Below, one piece after another: positions 8,696-17,454 of a DNA stretch of 64,000 bases. The translations under genes and the position numbers were made by a program. The stretch's first letter is position 1. Each line of letters begins with the position of its first letter. The notes beneath the pieces are model-generated. The model was not told the origin of the DNA and did not search any database. It was given only the letters and a program-made list of their open reading frames with translations. This DNA is from Hyphomicrobium_A sp965243865 (lineage in GTDB: Bacteria; Pseudomonadota; Alphaproteobacteria; Rhizobiales; Hyphomicrobiaceae), in the NCBI RefSeq assembly GCF_965243865.1, contig NZ_OZ251603.1, forward strand, positions 558,001-622,000, given 5' to 3'.

Positions 8696-11146
8696 ATGAC
8701 TGAGAAACTCGTCATCATCGGCAACGGCATGGCGCCCGGCCGTATGCTCGAGCATCTGTTCGAGCGCGCGCCGGACCGCTACGAGGTCACTATCTTCAAC
8801 GCCGAGCCCCGGGTGAATTACGACCGCATCATGCTGTCGCCCGTGCTGTCAGGCGAGAAGGAATACGAGCAAATCATCATTCACGGCGACGGCTGGTACA
8901 TCAAGCACGGCATCACACTGTACAAGGGACACCGCATCGTCGCCATCGATCGCTCCGCCAAGACGGTAACGTCCGACCAGGGTGTCACCGCTCCCTACGA
9001 CAAGCTCGTCATTGCCACCGGGTCAGTACCGTTCATCCTTCCTGTTCCGGGCAACAATCTTCCTGGCGTGCTGTCGTATCGCGACCTCGATGACGTCAAT
9101 GCCATGCTGCTGGCGGCGCAGTCCCGTGCGAAGGCGGTTGTCATTGGCGGTGGACTGCTCGGCCTCGAAGCCGCAGCAGGTCTCTCCGCACGCGACATGG
9201 ACGTCACAGTTCTCCACCTCATGCCGACGCTGATGGAACGCCAACTCGATCCCGCCGCCGGCTACATGCTGCAACGCGAACTCGAGAGCCGCGGCATCAA
9301 GATCATCACCAAGGCAGAGACCAAAGCGGTACTCGGCCAGCGCCGCGCCGAGGGCGTCGAGTTGGCCGACGGTCGCATCATTCCAGCAAATCTCGTCGTC
9401 ATGGCCGCCGGCATCCGTCCAAGCACAGGCCTCGCCAAGGAGGCCGGTCTCGCAATCCAACGTGGCATCTTAGTCGACGACGGGATGCACACTTCCGATC
9501 CCGACATCTTCGCCATCGGCGAGTGCGCCGAGGTCGGCGGCCATGTGTACGGCCTCGTCGCGCCGCTCTACGAAATGGCGCGCATCGCAGCCGCACACAT
9601 CACCGGCGACACCACTCCACGCTTCGTTCACAACGACACGCCGACCAAACTGAAGGTCACTGGGATCGACCTCTTCTCGCTCGGCGACTTCGCCGACGGT
9701 GACGACCGCCAGGAGATTGTGCTGCGCGATGCCGAGGCCGGTGTCTACAAGCGGCTCATCCTGAAGGAAAACCGCATCATAGGCACCGTGCTCTACGGTG
9801 AGACGGCCGACGGGGCGTGGTTCAACGACCTCAAGAAGCGCGAAGTCGACATCACCGAGATGCGCGACACGCTGATCTTCGGTCAGGCATACCAGGGCGG
9901 CGCGCCGCTGGACCCTATGGCGGCCGTTGCAGCGTTGCCCGATGACGCAGAGATCTGCGGCTGCAACGGCGTATGTAAGGGCAAGATCGTCGACACCATC
10001 AAGGCAAAGCACCTCTCGTCGCTAGACGACGTGCGGGCCCATACAAAAGCCTCGGCCTCGTGTGGCTCGTGCACAGGGCTTGTCGAGCAAGTGATGAAGC
10101 TGACGCTCGGCGATGCGTACAATCCCGCCGCCGTTCAACCGATGTGCGGTTGCACCGATCTCGGACACGACGACGTCCGCAGGCTCATCAAGGCAAAGGG
10201 CCTCAAGACCATCTACGCCGTCATGCAGGAGCTCGAATGGAAGACCTCCTGCGGCTGTGCGAAATGCCGCCCCGCGCTCAACTACTATCTCGTGTGCGAT
10301 TGGCCGGGCGAATACGCCGACGACTACCAGTCGCGCTTCATCAACGAGCGCGTGCACGCCAACATTCAGAAGGACGGCACCTATTCGGTCGTTCCGCGCA
10401 TGTGGGGCGGCGTCACGAGCGCGGCTGAGCTGCGCGCCATTGCCGACGTCGTCGACAAGTTCAGCATCCCCACGGTGAAGGTGACCGGCGGCCAACGCAT
10501 CGACATGCTTGGCATCAAGAAGGAGGATCTGCCTGCGGTCTGGGCGGACCTCGGCAACGCTGGATTCGTCTCTGGCCACGCCTACGCGAAGGGACTGCGC
10601 ACCGTGAAAACCTGCGTCGGCTCCGACTGGTGCCGCTTCGGCACACAGGATTCGACCGGCCTCGGAATCCGCATCGAGAAGTTCATGTGGGGCTCGTGGA
10701 CACCAGCCAAGGTGAAGATGGCCGTGTCGGGCTGTCCGCGCAATTGCGCTGAGGCGACCTGCAAGGACGTCGGCGTGATCTGTGTCGACAGCGGCTTTGA
10801 GATTCATTTCGCGGGGGCTGCCGGGCTCGACATCAAGGGCACAGAGGTTCTTGGGCTCGTGAAGACCGAGGACGAGGCGCTCGAAGTGATTGTCGCGCTG
10901 GTACAGATGTATCGCGAACAGGCTCGATATCTGGAACGCATCTACAAATGGGCAAAGCGCATCGGCATCGACGAGATCCGCCGCCAGACACTTGAAGATA
11001 CTGAACGCCGCGTCGCCTACTTCGACCGTTTCGTGCACTCGCAGAAGTTCGCCCAGGTTGACCCGTGGTCGGAGCGCGTATCCGGACTGCACAAGCACGA
11101 GTTCCGCCCCCTCGCGGCGGTTCCGATTCCCCAGGCAGCGGAGTGA
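8696..11146 (+). CDS. nirB: Assimilatory nitrite reductase [NAD(P)H], large subunit
   Basis: The protein has 816 residues from the ATG at 8696, preceded by GGGGGAG. Order of domains: N-terminal FAD/NAD(P) oxidoreductase (IIGNGMAPGRM; GGGLLGLEAAAGL), then two BFD-like [2Fe-2S] segments (CGCNGVCKGKIVD and CGCTDLGHDDV with downstream Cys pairs), then a sulfite/nitrite reductase hemoprotein domain. The sirohaem/[4Fe-4S] ligands are C640, C646, C680 and C684 (C-x5-C-x33-C-x3-C). It reduces nitrite to ammonium with six electrons from NAD(P)H in the cytoplasm. It lies 14 bases after the transporter gene and immediately before nirD. Confidence 0.95.
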   Translation: MTEKLVIIGNGMAPGRMLEHLFERAPDRYEVTIFNAEPRVNYDRIMLSPVLSGEKEYEQIIIHGDGWYIKHGITLYKGHRIVAIDRSAKTVTSDQGVTAPYDKLVIATGSVPFILPVPGNNLPGVLSYRDLDDVNAMLLAAQSRAKAVVIGGGLLGLEAAAGLSARDMDVTVLHLMPTLMERQLDPAAGYMLQRELESRGIKIITKAETKAVLGQRRAEGVELADGRIIPANLVVMAAGIRPSTGLAKEAGLAIQRGILVDDGMHTSDPDIFAIGECAEVGGHVYGLVAPLYEMARIAAAHITGDTTPRFVHNDTPTKLKVTGIDLFSLGDFADGDDRQEIVLRDAEAGVYKRLILKENRIIGTVLYGETADGAWFNDLKKREVDITEMRDTLIFGQAYQGGAPLDPMAAVAALPDDAEICGCNGVCKGKIVDTIKAKHLSSLDDVRAHTKASASCGSCTGLVEQVMKLTLGDAYNPAAVQPMCGCTDLGHDDVRRLIKAKGLKTIYAVMQELEWKTSCGCAKCRPALNYYLVCDWPGEYADDYQSRFINERVHANIQKDGTYSVVPRMWGGVTSAAELRAIADVVDKFSIPTVKVTGGQRIDMLGIKKEDLPAVWADLGNAGFVSGHAYAKGLRTVKTCVGSDWCRFGTQDSTGLGIRIEKFMWGSWTPAKVKMAVSGCPRNCAEATCKDVGVICVDSGFEIHFAGAAGLDIKGTEVLGLVKTEDEALEVIVALVQMYREQARYLERIYKWAKRIGIDEIRRQTLEDTERRVAYFDRFVHSQKFAQVDPWSERVSGLHKHEFRPLAAVPIPQAAE

Positions 11147-11151
11147 CCGGC

Positions 11152-11481
11152 ATGCATTGGACAGCTATCGGCACGCTCTCCGACATCCCCCAACGCGGCG
11201 CCCGCTGCATTGAGACGCCCGAGGGAAAGATCGCAGTATTCCGCACCGGCGATAACAGCGTCTTCGCCATCGATGACCACTGCCCTCACAAAGGCGGCCC
11301 TCTTAGCCAGGGCATCGTGCATGGCGCGTCGGTCACCTGCCCACTGCACAATTGGGTGATCTCGCTCGAAACCGGCAAAGCCCTCGGTGCCGACGAAGGA
11401 TGCGTCAGAACCATTCCAGTCAAAGTCGAGGATGGAAAGCTCTACGTCGCCCTTAATCTGAATGCCGAGCGCGCGGCCTGA
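11152..11481 (+). CDS. nirD: Nitrite reductase small subunit, Rieske type
   Basis: This 109-residue protein starts at the ATG at 11152, with a GGAG nine bases upstream; GTG at 11143 overlapping the nirB stop is an alternative. It keeps a complete Rieske [2Fe-2S] ligand set, CPH in DDHCPHKGGPLSQG and CPLH in CPLHNWVISL. The enterobacterial NirD, by contrast, has the fold but lacks the ligands. It is the partner of NirB in nitrite reduction and probably passes electrons to the sirohaem domain. It is followed after two bases by nasA. Confidence 0.93.
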   Translation: MHWTAIGTLSDIPQRGARCIETPEGKIAVFRTGDNSVFAIDDHCPHKGGPLSQGIVHGASVTCPLHNWVISLETGKALGADEGCVRTIPVKVEDGKLYVALNLNAERAA

Positions 11482-11483
11482 CC

Positions 11484-14174
11484 ATGGACATGCCAGCCCC
11501 ACGCTCGATCAAAACTACGTGCCCCTACTGTGGCGTCGGCTGCGGCGTCATCGCCCAGATCGGCAGCGATGGAGAGGTCAGCGTGCGCGGCGACGCAACG
11601 CATCCGGCGAACCGCGGCCGTCTGTGCTCGAAGGGCCTATCCCTGGCGGAGACCATTGACCTCGACGATAGGCTCTTAGCGCCCCAGGTGCACGGTGCCC
11701 GCACCGACTGGGATACGACTCTCAATTTCGTTGCTGGGAAATTCAACGAAACGATCCGCGAGCATGGGCCTGACTCGGTCGCGTTCTATGTCTCCGGCCA
11801 ACTCCTGACCGAAGACTATTACGTCGCCAACAAGCTGATGAAGGGCTTCATCGGCTCGGCGAACATCGATACCAATTCACGCCTCTGCATGGCGTCCTCG
11901 GTCGCCGGGCACCGCCGTGCCTTCGGTTCCGACACCGTACCGGGCTGCTATGAGGATCTGGAAATAGCTGACCTCGTTGTGCTCGTCGGCTCTAACCTCG
12001 CCTGGTGTCACCCCGTACTCTACCAGCGCTTGGTGGCCGCAAAAGAGAGACGGCCGCGCATGAAGGTCGTCCTCATCGATCCGCGCCGCACCGCGACGGC
12101 GGACATTGCCGACCTGCACTTGCCGATCAAGGCCGACGGGGACGTGGCGCTGTTTCTCGGGCTGTTGCGCCATCTCGCCCGCAATCGCGCCATCGACCGA
12201 AAATTCGTCGGCCGCCACACCAACGGTTTCGACGAGGCGCTGCGCATTGCAAATACCTTGGACCTCTATGCCCTCGTGCGCCTCACGGGTATTTCTGCCC
12301 CATCGCTGCAGGCATTCTTCGAGTTGTTTGCAAAGACGGAACGTTCGGTCACGGTCTACAGCCAGGGCGTCAATCAGTCCGCAACTGGCACCGACAAAGT
12401 CAACGCGATCATCAACTGCCATTTGGCGACGGGACGCATCGGGCGTCCCGGCATGGGACCGTTCTCCGTGACAGGCCAGCCGAATGCCATGGGCGGCCGC
12501 GAGGTCGGCGGGCTTGCGAACATGCTCGCCGCTCATATGACGATCGAGAACCCCGCCGACCGCGACCGCGTCCAGCGGTTCTGGCAGTCACCCACCATAG
12601 CCGACAAACCCGGCCTGAAGGCAGTAGATATGTTCCGCGCCGTTGCCGACGGCCGCATCAAGGCATTGTGGATCATGGCGACCAATCCGGTGGTCTCGAT
12701 GCCGGACGCTGAGAGCGTTGCAGAAGCTATCCGCGCCTGCCCCTTTGTGGTCGCCTCTGACGTCACCGCAACGACCGAAACAGCAAAGCTCGCGCATGTC
12801 CTTCTGCCGGCGGCCGCCTGGGGCGAAAAGAACGGCACCGTCACCAACTCCGAGCGGCTCATATCACGTCAGCGTGGGTTCATGACCCCCGCAGGCGACG
12901 CGCGACCCGATTGGTGGATCGTTTGCGAAGTGGCGCGCCGCATGGGTCACGCAGGCGGCTTCACTTACACCGAGCCGGCCGAGATTTTTGCTGAGCACGC
13001 GGCGTTGTCGCAGTTCGAGAATACTGGCACGCGCGATTTCGACATCGGCAGCTGTGCGGATATCGACTCCGATAGCTACGACGACCTCGCCCCGTTCCAG
13101 TGGCCCCGCCCGGCGGATCGCGCTTCCTCGCAGCGCATGCTCGGCAACGGCCACTTCTTTACGCCTGACCGGAAAGCCCGCTTCGTCTCGGTTCAGGTTG
13201 CATCGAACACACCGCCACAGCCCGGCTTTCCTTTCACGCTCAACACTGGTCGCGTGCGGGACCATTGGCACACGATGACGCGCACGGGCAAAAGTTCGCG
13301 CCTGTCGCAACACTATGCCGAGCCCTTTGTCGAAATTCATCCGGACGACGCCGCGCGCTCGCACATTGCAGATGCCGACCTCGTGCGCGTATCCACCGGG
13401 CTCGGCGCCATCATCGTGCGTGCACTGCTAACGCCGCGCCAGCAAATCGGCTCGATCTTCGTACCCATGCACTGGAACGACGTGTTCGCCTCGCGGGCGC
13501 GCGTTGACGTTCTGATAGAGGGACGAACCGATCCCACCTCCGGCCAGCCAGCCTTGAAAACTATGGCGGCGCGCATGGAGCGCTTCGTTGCCCAGACCTA
13601 CGGCTTTGCCGTGCTTCGGCACCCGCCGGCAATGATCGACGCGACTTACTGGGCCATTGCCAAATGCAACGGCGGCTGGCGGGTCGAGCTGGCATTTGGC
13701 ACCGATCCAGACGACTGGACACAATTCACGCGAACGCTCGTCGGCGCGAACGTCGACACGGTCGCCTATCGTGACGGACAGGCCGGCCATCAGCGCTTCG
13801 CCTGCTACGAGAATGGCGCGCTCGAGGGTCTGATCTTTCTCGCGTCGGAGCCGGTAGCTGTCTCACGGGATTGGGCAATATCCCAACTCACTGCGCCACA
13901 AGCATCCGCGCGCAAGCGCAGCACCGTGCTCTCAGGTCGTCCCGGAGCAAACTCCCTCGATCGTGGAGCCACTGTTTGCGCCTGCTTCGGTGTCGGCATC
14001 AATGAAATCGCGGAAGCCGTCGCGCGAGGCTGCACGAGCGTTGCGGCAGTCGGCGCCGCAACGCAAGCCGGAACGAATTGCGGCTCCTGCCGCTCCGAGA
14101 TCCGCAACATCATCGAGCAGAAAACGGCAATGCCAATGGCACCGATGCCGAAAGCGCTCGTCACGTCGAGCTAG
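11484..14174 (+). CDS. nasA: Assimilatory nitrate reductase catalytic subunit
   Basis: This is an 896-residue molybdopterin oxidoreductase. The N-terminal [4Fe-4S] motif has C13, C16 and C20, with a fourth Cys in RLCSKG. Mo-bisMGD binding regions follow, including GVNQSATGTDKVNAI and TGQPNAMGGREVGG. The last about 60 residues form a BFD-like [2Fe-2S] domain with paired Cys (CACFG...NCGSCRSEI), as in NasA of Klebsiella and Azotobacter. It reduces nitrate to nitrite in the cytoplasm. There is no Tat signal, which separates it from periplasmic NapA. It is a molybdenum consumer downstream of the mosBA genes. Confidence 0.95.
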   Translation: MDMPAPRSIKTTCPYCGVGCGVIAQIGSDGEVSVRGDATHPANRGRLCSKGLSLAETIDLDDRLLAPQVHGARTDWDTTLNFVAGKFNETIREHGPDSVAFYVSGQLLTEDYYVANKLMKGFIGSANIDTNSRLCMASSVAGHRRAFGSDTVPGCYEDLEIADLVVLVGSNLAWCHPVLYQRLVAAKERRPRMKVVLIDPRRTATADIADLHLPIKADGDVALFLGLLRHLARNRAIDRKFVGRHTNGFDEALRIANTLDLYALVRLTGISAPSLQAFFELFAKTERSVTVYSQGVNQSATGTDKVNAIINCHLATGRIGRPGMGPFSVTGQPNAMGGREVGGLANMLAAHMTIENPADRDRVQRFWQSPTIADKPGLKAVDMFRAVADGRIKALWIMATNPVVSMPDAESVAEAIRACPFVVASDVTATTETAKLAHVLLPAAAWGEKNGTVTNSERLISRQRGFMTPAGDARPDWWIVCEVARRMGHAGGFTYTEPAEIFAEHAALSQFENTGTRDFDIGSCADIDSDSYDDLAPFQWPRPADRASSQRMLGNGHFFTPDRKARFVSVQVASNTPPQPGFPFTLNTGRVRDHWHTMTRTGKSSRLSQHYAEPFVEIHPDDAARSHIADADLVRVSTGLGAIIVRALLTPRQQIGSIFVPMHWNDVFASRARVDVLIEGRTDPTSGQPALKTMAARMERFVAQTYGFAVLRHPPAMIDATYWAIAKCNGGWRVELAFGTDPDDWTQFTRTLVGANVDTVAYRDGQAGHQRFACYENGALEGLIFLASEPVAVSRDWAISQLTAPQASARKRSTVLSGRPGANSLDRGATVCACFGVGINEIAEAVARGCTSVAAVGAATQAGTNCGSCRSEIRNIIEQKTAMPMAPMPKALVTSS

Positions 14175-14182
14175 GAGACCGG

Positions 14183-15082
14183 ATGCGCAGCGCTTTGATA
14201 TTTTCGCCAACACTAGCGGACTTGCTCGCTACGCTTCTTCAGCGGGTGAGCGCCATCATGCGCAACAAGATTGCATCTCATAGCGGCGTACCCACCCCGA
14301 CCGCGAGGGCAGGCAGCCAGCAAGGTCACGTGTCGCTGGTCGGCGCTGGACCCGGCGATCCGCAACTCATTACGCTCAAAGCCTTGCGCGCGCTGCAGAG
14401 TGCCGACGTCATCTTGCACGATCAGCTCGTTTCAGCCGAGGTTCTTGCCCTTGCACCAACGCACGTCGAGCGTATCGACGTCGGTAAAAAAGGCTACGGC
14501 CGCGCATGCCGCCAATCCGACATCAACGCCCTGATGGTCGGCCTCGCGTCTGCAGGCCGCCGTGTCGTTCGCCTCAAGGCCGGCGACCCGCTAATGTTCG
14601 GGCGCCTCGACGAGGAGATCGCGGCGCTAGAGAACGCTGGCATCGGATACACGGTGGTTCCCGGCATCTCGGCAGCCCAAGGAGCAGCCAGCGCATTGGG
14701 CATCGGACTGACGCGCAGGCGCGGCGCCCGCCGCTTCCAGGCCATCACCGGACACGCAGCCGACGGTCGCCTGCCGGACGACTTCGATTGGGCGGGACTC
14801 GCCGATCCAAAGGCCACGACGGCCGTCTACATGCCTAAGGCGACCCTTGGAACGTTGTGCACCGAGCTGCAGCGCCGTGGTCTCGTCGCATCGCATCCGG
14901 CAGTCGCCATATTCAATGCGACCCGTCCAGATCAGCATGTCGTCGTTGCATCGATCGCCACACTGCCCGAGCGCACTGCAGCGGCTCCAGGCGACGGACC
15001 ATGCATCATCCTCATTGGCGCCACCCCTGTTCTCCCGTTGCACCACGCAGTTGCACATGTGGCGCAAGCCGCGATCCCGTGA
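14183..15082 (+). CDS. cobA: Uroporphyrinogen-III C-methyltransferase (sirohaem synthesis)
   Basis: The start is the ATG at 14183, five bases after an AGGAGA Shine-Dalgarno. The frame extends to 14078, but that would run inside nasA. After about 45 leader residues comes the SUMT pattern: VSLVGAGPGDPQLITLKALRAL, LKAGDPLMFGRLDEEI and VPGISAAQGAASALGIGLTRR. It methylates uroporphyrinogen III twice with S-adenosylmethionine to make precorrin-2. Placed in the nas operon, it supplies sirohaem for NirB. There is no NAD-dependent dehydrogenase/chelatase domain (CysG N-terminal part), so the later steps need another gene. Confidence 0.93.
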   Translation: MRSALIFSPTLADLLATLLQRVSAIMRNKIASHSGVPTPTARAGSQQGHVSLVGAGPGDPQLITLKALRALQSADVILHDQLVSAEVLALAPTHVERIDVGKKGYGRACRQSDINALMVGLASAGRRVVRLKAGDPLMFGRLDEEIAALENAGIGYTVVPGISAAQGAASALGIGLTRRRGARRFQAITGHAADGRLPDDFDWAGLADPKATTAVYMPKATLGTLCTELQRRGLVASHPAVAIFNATRPDQHVVVASIATLPERTAAAPGDGPCIILIGATPVLPLHHAVAHVAQAAIP

Positions 15083-15108
15083 TTGGAAAGTGAGAGTCGA
15101 ATAGCGTC

Positions 15109-16377
15109 ATGATCAAATTCGGATTGAGCCTTCGCGCAGTTGCCATGGCTGCCTGTCTCTCGTTCGCCGGACCGTCGTCCGCGGCCGATCTCGGAAGTGA
15201 ATGCTGCAATGATCTGGAAGAGCGCATTGCCGATCTCGAGGCAACGACGGCGCGCAAAGGCAACCGCAAGGTATCGCTGACCATTACCGGCTACGTCACC
15301 AAGCAGATCATGTTCTGGAACGACGGCGTCGAACGCAACGCCTATATCTCCGACATCGGTCCGACGCAGGCGACCAACTTCCGCATCACCGGCGAGGCAT
15401 CGATATCGCCCGGAGTGAACGCGGGCTACATGATCCGTATCCAGGATCTTACCGACAATCCTATGGGGTCCAGCCAAAACGTTCCGAGCACGAACCAGGG
15501 CCTCAACGTGCAGATGGCGAACTGGTATGTCGCCAGCAAGCAACTGGGCAAGCTCAGCTTGGGAAAGAATGCGCTCGCCGCCAAGAGCGCGGCCATGTTC
15601 ACTGACCTTTCCGGCACGCAGGTTATCGCCAACTACGTCCTGTTCGATGGTGGGGCATTCTTTCTGCGCTCGAACGGTGCACTGACCAATTTGCGGTGGG
15701 GTGATTTCGGCTACTGCTACGCGCAACAGCGGCCGTGGGGCGGAGACTGCGACGGCATCGTCATGAACGGCGTGCGCTACGACAGCCCGACCTTCGCCGG
15801 GTTCTCGATGTCAGCAAGTTGGGGCGAGGACGACGACTGGGAGATCGCAGGGCGTTACGTCGGTCAGGTCAGCGGCTTCAAACTTGCGTTCGGGGTCGGC
15901 TACTCGGTCAACACCGACGAAAATACGCAACCCCCGCCCATTTCAACGAGCAAGGACTCGGCATACTTCCAAGCAGGCGGCTACGCGCAGCACCTCGCCA
16001 GCGGTGTGTTCGTTCATGCCGCCTACGGCTCGGAAGACAATAACGGCGAGCGCACGCTGGCTGGCTTCACCGAGCCCAACTCTCACCAATGGTACCTGAA
16101 GGGCGGCATTCGCCGGCAATGGTTGCCGATGGGCTCGAGCGTAATCTACGCCGAGTATGGCGCTTATATCGATCAACTATCGCCCACAGCCCTGGCAGCG
16201 GGCGCCACGTCGAGTGAGTTCGAGCGGTTCGGGTTTGGCTTCGTGCAGGAAATCGACGCTGCCTCGATGTCGCTTTGGATCAAATACCGCGAACATCACG
16301 CCGAAATAGACGGTGCCTCCATAGGGGACATCGACGACTTCCGTTACATCTCGACGGGTGCGCTGATCAATTTTTAG
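15109..16377 (+). CDS. Outer-membrane porin (alphaproteobacterial Porin_2 type)
   Basis: This 422-residue protein has a signal peptide ending at about PSSAA, then a short mature leader (DLGSECCNDLEERIADLEATTARKG) typical of Hyphomicrobiales porins, then alternating beta strands to a terminal Phe (ALINF). The Cys pair and acidic coiled segment at the N-terminus are shared with the paralogue at 25108-26454. Position at the end of the nas operon, 26 bases after cobA, suggests a pore for nitrate or other anion entry, but this is inferred from position. Confidence 0.88.
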   Translation: MIKFGLSLRAVAMAACLSFAGPSSAADLGSECCNDLEERIADLEATTARKGNRKVSLTITGYVTKQIMFWNDGVERNAYISDIGPTQATNFRITGEASISPGVNAGYMIRIQDLTDNPMGSSQNVPSTNQGLNVQMANWYVASKQLGKLSLGKNALAAKSAAMFTDLSGTQVIANYVLFDGGAFFLRSNGALTNLRWGDFGYCYAQQRPWGGDCDGIVMNGVRYDSPTFAGFSMSASWGEDDDWEIAGRYVGQVSGFKLAFGVGYSVNTDENTQPPPISTSKDSAYFQAGGYAQHLASGVFVHAAYGSEDNNGERTLAGFTEPNSHQWYLKGGIRRQWLPMGSSVIYAEYGAYIDQLSPTALAAGATSSEFERFGFGFVQEIDAASMSLWIKYREHHAEIDGASIGDIDDFRYISTGALINF

Positions 16378-16416
16378 CTCTGCTGACGGCGTCCGACGTG
16401 ATACGCGACGCAAGAC

Positions 16417-17433
16417 CTAGCTGACGAGACGCCGCTCCTTCGCCGCGGCCAGCAACTCCGCCAAGATGCCGACAGCAAGCGTTGCCTTGCTCTTGGCTCC
16501 CTGTATGGCGCCGACGGGTGCGCGGATGCGGGCCGTGTCCGATTGACTCCAGCCGAGATCGAAGAGTGCGCGCAGCCTCGCCTTGTGCGCCGACCGGCTG
16601 CCGAGGGCGCCGATATAGAAACAATCGCGTTGCAGCAGCCGCGCCAGCAACGCCGGCTCGGCGTCATGCTCGTGGAAGACGAGCACCGCGGCAGACGCGG
16701 AATCGAGCCGCTCGACGGCACGCTCCGGCAGATCTGCCCCTGATATCGTCTCCATGCCCGCGGAGCGCACCTGGCTGCGGGTGCCCTCGTCAGGAGCCCA
16801 CACGTCGGTCTCCAATCCAGTCGCCTGCGCCAGCGCCGCCAGCCCGGACAGCACCGGACCGCTGCCGAGAAGCAGAAGACGTGGCTGCGGGAGATAGACC
16901 CGTCTGAACCGACTGCCCTCACGCGCACATTCAGGCAACTCGTCGCCGCCCAGCATCGTAATCTTGCGCGAACCACCTTCAAGGTCCGCGTCCATGGCAA
17001 ATCGCTGCCGCGCATTGAGATGGAGAACACTGGCCCCTAGCAACTCCGGGCTCAGCGTGCAATCGAACTGGAATTCCAGCCCGCTATCGCAGGGCAGTCG
17101 TACATCGATGTACCTGGACCCGCGTCCGTAGCGCACCAGCCGGTTTTCTCCGGAGCGGATGACGTCCTGCGCCTCCACGACGATCGCGCGCTCCAGACAT
17201 CCGCCCGAAAGATAGCCGAAATGCCTGCCATCCTCCGCGACGACCATCTGCGCACCCAGAGGCCGTGGTGAGGTGCCATCGATGCCGACAAGTGTAACGA
17301 GAGCCGTGCGCGCACCATCGCAGCGCCATTTCCACATGATCGGCAGCACACTGTCCTGCGCCAACAGGCTTGCAGTGCGGTTCGGCGCCTGAACTTCGAT
17401 GTTCACGCCTTCAACACCCCCGAAACTCATCAT
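16417..17433 (-). CDS. xdhC: XdhC/CoxI-family molybdenum cofactor maturation protein
   Basis: The start is the ATG at 17433, nine bases after an AGGG; a TTG at 17442 is open upstream. The protein has the XdhC_CoxI N-terminal region (ALVTLVGIDGTSPRPLGAQMVV and LSGGCLERAIV) and the C-terminal Rossmann-like XdhC_C domain (LLLLGSGPVLSGLAALAQATG, and YIGALGSRSAHKAR). XdhC proteins bind and sulfurate Mo cofactor for xanthine-dehydrogenase-type enzymes. It lies 21 bases downstream of the AcoR-like gene, so they are probably one transcript. The likely client is the molybdenum hydroxylase at 29563-32390. Confidence 0.9.
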   Translation of the reverse strand: MMSFGGVEGVNIEVQAPNRTASLLAQDSVLPIMWKWRCDGARTALVTLVGIDGTSPRPLGAQMVVAEDGRHFGYLSGGCLERAIVVEAQDVIRSGENRLVRYGRGSRYIDVRLPCDSGLEFQFDCTLSPELLGASVLHLNARQRFAMDADLEGGSRKITMLGGDELPECAREGSRFRRVYLPQPRLLLLGSGPVLSGLAALAQATGLETDVWAPDEGTRSQVRSAGMETISGADLPERAVERLDSASAAVLVFHEHDAEPALLARLLQRDCFYIGALGSRSAHKARLRALFDLGWSQSDTARIRAPVGAIQGAKSKATLAVGILAELLAAAKERRLVS

Positions 17434-17454
17434 GCGACGCAACCCTTGCAGCCG